From: Protostelium mycophagum
Lineage: Eukaryota; Evosea; Variosea; Protosteliida; Protosteliaceae
NCBI GenBank assembly: GCA_002081555.1
Contig: MZNV01001858.1
Coordinates: forward strand, 1-21,827
Direction of reading: 5' to 3'
DNA: 21,827 nucleotides
The notes below the pieces were generated by a model, which saw nothing but the letters and a program-made list of their open reading frames with translations, was not told the origin of the DNA and made no database searches. Within the stretch, counting starts at the first letter, position 1, and the number at the start of each line of letters is the position of its first letter. Below, one piece after another: positions 10,783-19,546 of this stretch. Both the position numbers and the translations under genes were made by a program.

Positions 10783-10965
10783 ATTGTTAATTCCGCGAAT
10801 CGGTGGCAAATCTTGAAACGCTTTTGCTCGCAAGGCAGAGGAATTCGAAAACACGGTAACTTGCGGGCTGACCAATTGCCAGTACGTCGCAGAACGGCCT
10901 GGCATGCTCTAAGCATGTTGATTGAAGGGTGTCGAACAGTTGACGCCTGGATATCACAAGCTTAA
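10766..10965 (+). CDS. Possible tiny gene starting inside repeat copy A (speculative)
   Basis: The ATG at 10766 begins MKSRMR and the frame can be joined across a 32-nt GT..AG intron (10803-10834) to an exon ending at a TAA at 10963-10965, giving 55 residues rich in Arg (RGIRKHGNLRADQLPVRRR). A gene of similar size can be built from copy B with the same MKSRMR start, although the two products diverge at once after that. No family is recognised. Both could be chance frames; I list them because the parallel layout of the two copies is striking. Confidence 0.2.
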
Positions 10966-11378
10966 TACCGTGATTTTTTTAATTTTGCTGCGGAATGTAA
11001 CATCCAGAAATAGATTTTGAGTTTATTCAATAAATTGTATTTCTCGACACTGTTACTATCTTATTGGTAAATCAACCAGTTCATGCAGGCCAAATGCGTA
11101 AGAAACATGATAAGGCTCATTGAGGTAAAGAGGTAGAGAGTTGTTTATCTGTGCGACATCTGTTTGATTGCAGGAGCCTTCAACAATGACTCCCGAAATA
11201 CTCACATTCGCTTTCGGCATAGAACATCAGCCGGAATTTTTTAGGAGATGCCAAAAGTGGTTGGGGGTGCCAATCTCCCCATCTAGCCCGACATCACCGA
11301 CAAGAGAAAGAGGGCCAGGCTTTTCGTCCTGTCTTTTAAGTTCTATTTTTTAGAGCAGGTTTTGTACAGACGTCTCTC

Positions 11379-12468
11379 ATGGATCGAGAAATGCATGGTT
11401 TTGCAGATGACAAAAGGCTGTCAAACCGGACGTCGGGCGGGCATCACATTAAGGACGGACAGCAAAACAGGATGTATCAACCTCTTCGAGATTCGGGAGA
11501 GGAGAGGGTCCACCTTCTGTCCTCTAATCAGAGGTCTTCGATGGTAAGAAGGGACTCTACTTCTGATCCTGTCATTCCCCAAGTGAGCTGTATCGCCCAT
11601 CATTTGGCTGCCTTCGCCGTTGTCTATTTCAGAAATCAGGCGGAGCACGATCCTATAGAGCTAAATGCAACCATCCAAGCGAATACAGCCACGGTAAGAT
11701 GACATATCTCTTGTTTCTCGGTTTCTGCTTTCATTTTGTCTTTCATGACCTCATCTGGCAATAAACACCCTGTTAACATTCTTAGATGAAATTACCAGCG
11801 ACAACTGTCTCCCTTCGCATCGATAAAGACATGACATTAAATGATATACTGGACTTAGCCACAAACTCCGTTCCAATGGCGGTTGTCGGTATCGCCGATC
11901 GTCTGCAGACAGACATTAGGTGCCCTTCTCATTAAATTTTTTATCGGGATCTAGAAGATGCTTAAAATACAGCTTGTGCACATGATGGCTAAGCAGCTGA
12001 TCATTTGCCATGCTACAGACAAAGTTGTAGATTTACAATGTTGGATACAAATCAAAAGTGATCGCTTTGATAACGTTTTAGATGTTGCTGCATTGTCTTT
12101 CCACCTGCAGAAGGTAGCGGTGGTGACTGGGTCCTCCACATGGATTTCACTCATGCATCATTCGACAATGGACCGAGCCTTCGTTTTAAATGCCAAGGAG
12201 GTGAGTCACGTGATCGTTGTAGATGATGAAGATTCTGGGAAAATGACTCAGGGAGGTCACCTTGCAACCAGAAAATTCGTGCCGCAGCACGTAGAGAGCG
12301 TGTGCAACCAGATCGTGACGCAGCCCTCATTAACAGTCGGCCAAGTCTTTTATTTATCTCATGACGAGGTATGACGTCATCACCTTTCAACGGAATTTTC
12401 AAGTTGAAAATACACAGGTCTCATTGCTAAAAAAATTCATGGACGCACCCAAGCACCTCGACCCCGAG
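11379..12468 (+). other. Reduced condensation-like N-terminal domain of the NRPS
   Basis: Exons 1-5 encode about 244 residues before the adenylation domain. Residues 1-75 are hydrophilic and unremarkable. From about residue 76 the pattern follows the second (acceptor) half of an NRPS condensation domain: [12 protein letters not shown], then [17 protein letters not shown] (the VPLR-like strand and following helix), [18 protein letters not shown] and LRFKCQG (the late beta strands), and a closing helix leading to [11 protein letters not shown]. The first half, with the catalytic HHxxxDG motif, is missing. A shortened condensation-like region before the adenylation domain is known from Lys2-type aminoadipate reductases, where it supports adenylation; that role here is inference. 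The exon at 12082 was chosen because it restores this pattern and keeps phase. Confidence 0.65.
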
Positions 12469-15400
12469 GTAAACCCCGAATTCCCGCCAAAATTTTCCTC
12501 GAATTATCGCTGAAATTTCCCAGCCCGAAGGGCCCTTCTTATTGCACCACTTTTTCGAGGAAAATGCCGTGCATCTTCCCGGAAATATATGTTTGTACTG
12601 GCAGCACCAAGGCCACTCTTACCAGGCCATCAACATGAAAGCAGAACAACTAGCCGGCCACCTCCAAAGGAAGGGTATGTGTCTGCAATTCTCGCACTAC
12701 AACGCGCCACTCACCCGACCCAGGGGTCATCGCGGGGGGTTACGTCGGACTCTTCATGTCTAAAAGTGTCGAGATGTACATCGCGATGCTCGCCATATTG
12801 AAGACGGGGGCCGCTTATGTGCCCTTGGACCTGTCATTCCCGCCAGACAGAGTCAAATTTATTTTAGGAGATTGTGGGGCCAAATTACTGTTGATAAACA
12901 ACGAGCCATCTGCAGACTTGCAGATGTGGGACGGGGAGGTGGGAATTTTTCCGTCTACAACGAGGCAACCCCTTCGGTTGAGTTTGTGGCTCTGCAGATC
13001 CACACAAATGACCTGCTGACAAATTTTTTATTTTGAGATTTCGATGAAATTTCACTGAAAGTTCACAGCTGGTACAAGTCCCCGCGTTATTGGAAGAGTG
13101 CTCTCATACAGACCGTCTCTTCACCGCCCCCTCCATCACTTCAAGGTCCCCTGCTTACGTCATCTACACTTCGGGTACCACAGGTTTGCCCAAGGTGAGA
13201 CATCTCATCCTTTATCACGAGATATCTCAGAAAAATCGAAGTCGTCATGACCACAACATTTAATATTATTAAAGAATTTAAATCAATTTATGACATCATG
13301 TCGAGAGATCGAGACGTCATGACATGAGATCGAGACGTCATAACAGCAACTGATGACGTCATAGGGGGTGGTGATCACACACGCTAACATCAGGCATCTC
13401 ATCCGCTCCGAGAAGGTTTTCTTTGAAACAAAACATTCAGACCGCGTCGCCCAAGGATTTTCCGTCGCTTTTGACGCTTCTCTCGAGGAATTGTGGATGG
13501 CTTGGGCCGCTGGAGGTGATTTTCACGGAAATTTCGGGGAAATTTCGCTGAATATACAGGCACACTGGTTCCGGTTCCTGAAGACACCATGAAGGCACCC
13601 GACGCACTTCCCGGTGGGTCATCTGTTCGATCCCTCCTCCCGCCTCTTTTTTTTTAAAAAAAAATATCAAACCAGAATTTTCACCGAAATTCTGATGAAA
13701 TTTCCAGGATTTCTCATGGAAAATGGAGTGAATGTTCTTTCCACAGTTCCAACTCTTTTATCACTTATCGAGCATATACCCACCCTTCGTCTCCTCATTC
13801 TGGGAGGTATGCCTCGTTGTAGACTGTCGACTCTCGAGAACGTCAACCCGAATAATTTTCGCTGAAATTTCTGCAGGAGAAGTATGCCCCCCCGAATTAT
13901 TGACCAAGTGGTACAGCCCGTCATGCCGTGTTGTAAACTCTTACGGACCTACGGAGACCACAGTCGTCTCCACCGCCGCAGGTAAAATTTCAGATGGATT
14001 TCGGTGAAATTTCGCTGATTTTTCGGTAGATTTCAATCCAAACGTGAAATTAACCATCGGACATCCGTTGCCTGGTTACAAGATCCTGGTATTGGACCAG
14101 TCGGGTCAGATTGTACCATTGGGTGCTCCAGGTCTGTCGACGTAATCATATCCCAAGACTTTGAGACTTTGAGTCTCACCAGAGATTTTTCCAGTTTTAA
14201 ATTAAAATTTTATTAATTCTTCTACCAGAGATTATTGCAAAAAAATTCAATCAAATATATAATATTTTTATTCTGAAATTCTGAATAGGTGAGCTCTGCA
14301 TCGGAGGACCTGCCGTAGCTGCCGGATATTTGAACAGGCCCGAACTTACGGCCAGCAAATTCAACGATATTTCTCCCCTAGCAACCGGTTTCTCTGGAAG
14401 ATTGTACCGAACAGGTGAGAAAACAACGTTGTAGATCCCGAACTTCGGCGAAATTTCTGGGAATTTTTTGATGCAAGTCGCGGTGCTACGAGATGTCTGA
14501 CATCTGTGTTCTATTTTTAGAACAAAAGATGAAGGAAGCAGGTGATCTTGTGCGATTAACGGAATACGGAACAGTGGACTTTTTGGGTCGTATTGACACT
14601 CAGGTACAATTTCAATGAAATTTCTCCACCTTTATTATTTTTATTATTTTTCCCCACTATTTCAATTTTCTTGGAAATTCACAAATTCACAAATTTTGGA
14701 AAAAATTTTGAAGAAAAATCTGAAGAAAAATTTGAAAAAAAAATTCAAGAAAAATTTACGAAAAAAGGTGAAAATACGTGGATTTCGTGTAGAACTCGCT
14801 GAAATCGAATCTCTCCTCATCCAAAGTGGCGGCGTCAGAAATTGTGCCGTCGCGCTGAAGACCAAAGACGAAGTAAAAAAACTGGTGGCGTATGTAGTCC
14901 TCGAACCCGGGGCCACGCTCAACCAAGAGGCCACCAAGAACTTTTTGAGAACGAGGCTTGCGCCTTATATGATTCCAAATAATTTCGTGGTTATGTCATC
15001 ACTTCCCATACTTACCAGTGGAAAAGTAGGCTCGTTGTAGATCTGTATTTCTGGGTTTCGTATTTCGTGAATATTCATGTGATTTTGAAAATTTGTTATT
15101 TTTGGAAACAAAATGTTTTTTTATTTTTTTATATATATATTTTTTTATTTTGTGGATTTTTGGGGGGAATTGTTATTTCAAAAAAATAGTCGTGGATAGC
15201 AATTGAACCGGTGTAGGTGGACAGAAAAGCCCTCCCCGAGCCCAATCACGACGACGCCATCACCCGCCCCCTCGTCATGCCCGTGGGCCCCATCGAGTCG
15301 GCCATCTACAACTCGTTCAAGAAATATCTGGGCACATCAGATCTGTGCACGACGGATGACTTCTTCAATGCCGGAGGAAATTCGCTTCTGGCTTCTCTTG

Positions 15401-18400
15401 TTGTTTCACATCTACGTCAACTCCCCATGTTCGTGGGTGGGTGTTTTTTAATCTATTTTTAGTCTTGGGCGTAAGAAAATTTGGTTTGAATTTTTGAAGG
15501 ACAAAAAACGTGTAATTGTGATGGGGATTTGGACATTTCGTGAAACTCCACGGTTATTAACCGTGATTTTTGCAAAGGTCCAACTCCTACGTTACAAGCA
15601 TTTCAAATTCCAAAAAATAAAAAATTCCAAAAAATAAAATTCCAAAAATTAAAAAATAAAAGATTCCAAAAGTTTAAATAATTCAAATATAAAAAAATAA
15701 ATTTTCAGAAATAAAAAATAATCTTTAAAGGTATTTCCGTCAAGGACGTCTATAAGATGAGAAACACAAAAGAACTCGCCAGTTACATGTCTGAAAATTG
15801 CCCCGAAGAGCCCTCTTCCGAATTCGGCGTGAATGCTGAGGGTCGCTCTCCAGCTATGGAGATCCCCCACGTGAGTTACCGTGTCCGGACGCGTTAACTG
15901 ACGCGTCACAGGTTCACCTCTTCACGAGAGTGATGACAGGATTGATACAATTCTTGTCTATAACATTGTTTGGCGTAATCGGTGTCGGATTCCTCCACTT
16001 GGTGAATTTTCGATCGAAAATTCTTTCACAATTTTTTCAAATTAAAATTTCTCAAAATATTTCTTGAAAGATTCAAAATTAAATATATCTTTTTGTGAAA
16101 TTTTAATGGAGTTTCGATCATATAAATAATATATTTATTAAAGAAATATATTATTATAAATATTATTTCATTCATTTTTTATAATATATATTATTTGATA
16201 AATATATAATATATGTTATTTATATGACATGTTTCAAAAAATCCTCCATAAAAATTTCGACCTCGAAACATTCAAAAATCAAATCTGTTTGGTGAAATTT
16301 CGTTGAAATTTCACAGGCCCTCTACTGGAGAATTTACTTCGGAGACTGGTTCTACGGGATCATCGCCTTGTCCACAGTCTCCCTCATGATCCTCTATGTG
16401 CCTCTCTCGATTATCTCGGCAGTCATCGCGAAATGGTTGTTAATCGGCCGATTTAAACCCGGAAAACACCGGGTCTGGGGTTGGTATTACCTCAGATTCT
16501 GGCTGACCGCGAGGGTGAGGAATTTCGGGGAAATTTCATGGAAAATTCGGTGACGTTTCGTAGTTTATTGGGGTGGCACCGGTTGGGATCATGTCGGCGA
16601 CCCCTTTCTTGCCAATGTTCTACAGAATGATGGGTGCTAAAATTGGAACGAACGTGTACATAGGTACGTGTCATGACGTCATCACTTGTGTCTTTACGTC
16701 AGACCGTCTTTTTGCATAGAAAAAGGGTCTTGTATTTTCCCTGATGCAATGATGACGTGTACGCAGGCACAGGGCGCGTGTACTGTTTTGATCTTCTGGA
16801 CATCGGAGACGGTGCTAGTCTTGCCAGGGAGTCTTGTCTCCTTGGTTACCGCGTTGAAAACGGCTGGCTCATCATCGACCGAATCAAAGTCGGCGCGAAC
16901 GCGTGAGTTTTCTGCGAAATTTCACTCGAAAACTGACGGAAATTTCAAGTTACGTCGGGTTGAGAACGATCTTGGAGGGAGGATCTGAGATCCGTGAGGG
17001 ATCGGAAGTCGGAGATTTATCCGTGGTCGCTTCGGGACAAACTATCCCCCCCTTCCAGAGCTGGGCGGGGTCCCCCTCCCAATATGTCCGAGACGTAAGT
17101 GATGACGTCATATGTTTTGTACATGATGTTATTCGCGGTTTTCGAGGGGGGCGATGCTTGCGGCAGAGCCGCAACAGTCACAGCGCATCAATATTATTGA
17201 TAGACTTAGGCAGCATAGCCTGCAACATCACAGCTCAGCAATATCGTTTAAAGACATGGACTGCGGCAGAGCCGCAAACCCTGTATAATGCATAGACGAC
17301 AATATTCTTTTAGACATAGTTGTGCGGTGACAACTTGTGTCGAATTGTAATCTGAGGCTCCTCATCTTTCCCAACAAAATCAAATGATATGGCGATGGCG
17401 TCATCTGACGTCATTAAGATCGAAGAACCCCAGCTATTATGGTTCCCAACCCCCGGTTACCATGCTGTGCAATTCGTTGCCATGTGGGCCGTCTCATTTA
17501 TTCCCGCCATCGGCGCTGCATCCGTTCTAGCCCTCTATTTCGTGATCTACAACTTCTTGGGTGAGTCTCGTTGTAGATTGTCGACACCGAGTTGTAGATG
17601 AAGAAAACCCGTTGATATTCGCAGATGGATTCTGGATCACTCTGCCATTCATTTGGCCTTTATCTTGCTTTTATGTTATTTACAATATATTCGCTTGCGT
17701 GTTCGTCAAGAGGTGAGATTTCACGGAGATTTCATCGAATTTTCACTGAGTTTTCACAGAGTTCTGGCGGGAAAAACAGAGGGGATTTTGAGGCTGTACA
17801 GCTTCGCATATATCAAATTGTGGATGGCTGATGCATCTATGTCCATGACCTTGGCCCTCCTAAAGTCAATGTACGTGTTGTAGATTGTCGACAACCTGAC
17901 ATTTTTTGGCAGGTATGCCACGGTATACACACCGTGGTGGATCAGAATGCTTGGCGCGAAGATCGGAAAAGGCGCGGAAATTTCCACACTGAATCACATC
18001 TCTGCGGACCATCTCACTGTGAAGAATTTTAATTTTAGAATATTTTTTTGTCAGGAATTTTCACGGAATTTTCGAATATTTTTTGTCAAAAATTTGTCTG
18101 GAATTTTCACAGAATTTTCTGACACTTTTCAGATCGAGTCAGGAGCTTTCTTGGCAGATTCTACTAGTATTGGAGCACCCAGGGTTCAGCACGGTTTCGT
18201 TACCGTGGAACCCACGGTAATTGGCGAGAAGACTTTTATCGGAAACAGTGCCGTGATGGCCGGTGGAATCACCCTGGGAACCAACAACCTCGTCGGTAAG
18301 TATCAATCTCGTCCATCTACAACGATCACGTGACCCGAACCATCACGACAACATACTCGGTCACGACCGCGTTCTCACCGCACTGCAGGTGCGTTGTCAT

Positions 18401-19432
18401 GCTCGCCAACACAACAACCCCCAGACAACACATCATGGGTTGGGTCACCACCATTTTTAATCCCCTCACGTGCAATATCCACCTCTTTTGGTTCAGAACT
18501 CACCTATGCACCACCCTTCAGACTCGTCTTTGCCAGGTGAAATTTCCCGGAAAAGTCGTCTTATTCCTTTGAAACTGACGGTTGTAGAGGGTTGATGGAG
18601 ATTTTCAAGATCACCCTGCCTCACTCTTTTGCCATAGCAACCGGACTTCCCCTCATCTATGCGGTCATGTTCCAGCTTGACAAGCAACACATCGACTGGT
18701 GGCGGTAAGCCTCGTTGTAGATGGTCGACATTCTTTGACCCCCCCAGGTCCATCCTGCAGACCTCCGCAGGTGGTCTCGGCCTCATCGCCTTCTTCGTTT
18801 TGTTGACTATCATACTGAAGTGGCTCCTCATCGGGAAGTTTACAAAGATGGAGAAGCCATTGTGGTCCTCTTTTGTATGGCGTAACGAGCTGGTGAACTC
18901 TTTGTGCGAGAGCTACGTTTACCCAGTCCTTGTGTCTCCGTTTTTGGGAACACCGTTCGCCACGTTGTTTTTCCAGGCAATGGGAAGGTGAGAATTCTGA
19001 AAGGATTCTGGGAAATTTCTCTGAACATTCTAGTCATTTCGGAAGCCAAGTGTACATGGACAGTACCGAGATCACCGAGTTCGATCTGGTTTGGGTCGCC
19101 GATCATGCGACCATCAACAATGGAGTGACACTGCAGACTCATCTCTTTGAAGATCGTATCATGAAGATGTCCGATCTCCGAATCGGACGAGGTGCCACTG
19201 TCGGTATGTTGTCTCTTTCACTTTATCACAGATCCGGATTTCTTTTGCAAAGATACCATCAGCCACAAACACCACGCTGAAGATGACAGGAACGTCTTCG
19301 GTCGTCCTCTATGACTCTGTCGTCGGAGCACACGTCACCATGAAGAGTCTGTCTCTTTTGATGAAGGGAGAACAACTGCCTCCCAACACTACATGGGCAG
19401 GCATCCCCACTGCCATCGTTCATCGCTCGTAA
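11379..19432 (+). CDS. Pls-like membrane non-ribosomal peptide synthetase (half-C, A, T, six TM, three LbH domains)
   Basis: Thirty-three exons join in phase to 1554 residues: 11379-11693, 11786-11919, 12082-12200, 12256-12368, 12418-12468, 12524-12674, 12724-12938, 13069-13194, 13365-13515, 13560-13613, 13708-13806, 13877-13981, 14030-14131, 14289-14414, 14542-14603, 14768-15025, 15217-15436, 15731-15870, 15912-16001, 16317-16514, 16564-16663, 16767-16902, 16950-17094, 17419-17560, 17625-17712, 17760-17870, 17913-18018, 18133-18295, 18389-18536, 18588-18704, 18748-18987, 19034-19203, 19263-19432. The domain order after the condensation-like start is that of epsilon-poly-L-lysine synthetase (Pls, about 1300 residues) of Streptomyces: adenylation, carrier, then six membrane spans around three tandem C-terminal domains. 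In Pls the enzyme activates lysine, loads it on the carrier and the membrane part elongates an isopeptide homopolymer. All signature residues looked for are present and there is no internal stop, so the gene looks functional. The substrate is not proven. Least certain are the true 5' end and the intron 11920-12081. Confidence 0.95.
13195..13364 (+). repeat. Intron with a 21-nt tandem duplication and TGACGTCA at its 3' end
   Basis: This 170-nt intron of the NRPS gene contains GAGATCGAGACGTCAT twice at 21-nt spacing (13305 and 13326), and the palindrome TGACGTCA at 13354-13361, three bases before the acceptor AG. The middle is AT-rich. Confidence 0.7.
13516..13559 (+). repeat. Intron built of ~11-nt GAAATTTC repeats (type example)
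   Basis: The whole 44-nt intron can be divided into units of about 11 nt: gattttcacg, gaaatttcggg, gaaatttcgct, gaatatacag. Introns of the same build occur at 13982-14029, 16515-16563, 16903-16949, 17713-17759 and 18988-19033. Single GAAATTTC copies lie in many other introns of this gene and in the Hsp110 intron 4356-4416. Confidence 0.7.
15217..15870 (+). other. Carrier (thiolation) domain of the NRPS
   Basis: Exons 17-18, about residues 740-830. The motif [14 protein letters not shown] contains the phosphopantetheine attachment serine (about Ser783), with the usual helix ([11 protein letters not shown]) after it and [17 protein letters not shown] closing the four-helix fold. A cognate phosphopantetheinyl transferase must act on it; none is in this window. 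The domain is followed by about 25 acidic linker residues and then the first membrane span. Confidence 0.92.
16002..16316 (+). repeat. AT-rich foldback element inside a 315-nt NRPS intron
   Basis: An imperfect inverted repeat of about 160 bp spans 16097-16258. The outer arms are GAAATTTTAATGGAG (16097-16111) and CTCCATAAAAATTTC (16244-16258); the inner arms include TCATATAAATAA (16118-16129) and TTATTTATATGA (16216-16227). The centre is nearly pure A/T. It resembles a foldback or miniature inverted-repeat element lying in the intron between the first two membrane spans. Confidence 0.6.
17095..17418 (+). repeat. 324-nt NRPS intron with three degenerate hairpin-bearing repeats
   Basis: Three related segments of about 50-60 nt follow each other: 17158-17209, 17210-17260 and 17261-17319. 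The first and third begin with an exact GCGGCAGAGCCGCAA hairpin (stem arms GCGGC and GCCGC around AGA, at 17158-17174 and 17262-17277); the second has a decayed version (GGCAGCATAGCCTGCAA). Each continues with a CAATAT-like and an AGAC-like segment. TGACGTCA palindromes stand near both ends of the intron (17103-17110 and 17406-17413). Confidence 0.6.
17561..17624 (+). repeat. Intron carrying the TCGTTGTAGAT..GTCGAC motif (type example)
   Basis: GTTGTAGAT occurs at 17570-17578, followed by a GTCGAC box, and again at 17591-17599. The same motif, usually within 5-25 nt of the donor, lies at 12024-12032, 12216-12224, 13816-13824 (ending GAC), 14428-14436, 15034-15042, 17877-17885 and 18714-18722, all inside introns of the NRPS gene. 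Antisense copies are in introns at 12953-12961 and 18315-18323, and in the intergenic region at 10426-10434. Confidence 0.75.
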
Positions 19433-19546
19433 TGTTCCCCCATATAAACAATGTGCACACAAAAACAATTTTATCCCGTTTTTTGAAATTTAAAATTTAG
19501 AAAGGGCGGTTGACGACCGATGATTTGTCATTACAAGTTGAAGAGT

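Larger units (their letters stand above)
10351..11378. other. Divergent intergenic region between the GST and NRPS genes
   Basis: About 1 kb separates the two divergent starts and should contain both promoters. It holds a TGACGTCA palindrome (10384-10391) and an antisense GTTGTAGAT copy (10426-10434), both of which recur in introns of the NRPS gene, plus repeat copy A (10663-10782). An open frame of 163 codons on the minus strand (10414-10905) lacks any family resemblance and crosses the repeat, so I do not call it. A possible extra 5' exon of the NRPS gene begins at the ATG at 11186, but its donor is poor. AATAAA lies near 11029-11034 on the plus strand. Confidence 0.4.
12524..15025 (+). other. 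Adenylation domain of the NRPS
   Basis: Exons 6-16, about residues 245-727. Core motifs occur in order: A2-like [12 protein letters not shown]3 [11 protein letters not shown] (residues about 396-409), A4 [10 protein letters not shown]5 NSYGPTE (530-536), A6 [20 protein letters not shown]7 YRTGD, A8 [19 protein letters not shown], and A10 LTSGKV with the catalytic Lys near 727. It should form an aminoacyl-AMP and pass it to the adjacent carrier. The FDxSxEExWxAW pattern resembles Pls enzymes. Reading off the GrsA-aligned pocket positions by eye gives D, A, E, S, I, G, S, V, V, K; the acidic residue at position 239 would suit a basic amino acid. This alignment was done by eye. Confidence 0.92.
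15912..19432 (+). other. C-terminal membrane module of the NRPS: six spans and three hexapeptide-repeat domains
   Basis: Exons 19-33, about residues 848-1554. Three repeats of the same plan are visible: a pair of hydrophobic spans followed by a soluble domain. Spans lie near residues 855-877, 888-915, 1080-1113, 1120-1145, 1325-1352 and 1362-1385. The first and third repeats share KWLLIGRF / KWLLIGKF right after the second span and a MMGAKIG / AMGSHFG start to the soluble part; the second has MLGAKIG. Each soluble domain has left-handed beta-helix features (IG.G..., [24 protein letters not shown]) and ends near a W.GSP or W.GIP motif. FEDRIMKM and SLSLLMKGE in the last repeat are typical of the family known as the NRPS terminal domain of unknown function. 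In Pls these tandem domains act in chain elongation. Confidence 0.93.

Noticed and set aside
10414-10905. 163-codon open frame on the minus strand upstream of the GST gene
   Set aside because: No homology signal, unusual composition from a C/T-rich run, and it crosses the sharp boundaries of repeat copy A.
12939-13068. Coding use of the frame through EATPSVEF after residue 366 of the NRPS
   Set aside because: It would need a 26-nt intron and lacks a downstream donor; treating the stretch as one 130-nt intron keeps phase and it contains an antisense copy of the intronic GTTGTAGAT motif.
17155-17320. CRISPR-like array in the NRPS intron
   Set aside because: Only three degenerate, hairpin-led repeats with no regular spacers, in a eukaryotic intron.
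17095-17360. Box C/D snoRNA in the long NRPS intron (GTGATGA near the donor, CTGA near 17350)
   Set aside because: The boxes are about 250 nt apart, there is no terminal stem, and GTGATGA here is part of the recurrent TGACGTCA context.
11379-19432. Two separate genes: a bacterial-type adenylating enzyme and an acyltransferase-like membrane protein
   Set aside because: Phase is preserved through every junction from the adenylation domain through the carrier to the last beta-helix exon, and the combined order is that of a known single-protein family.
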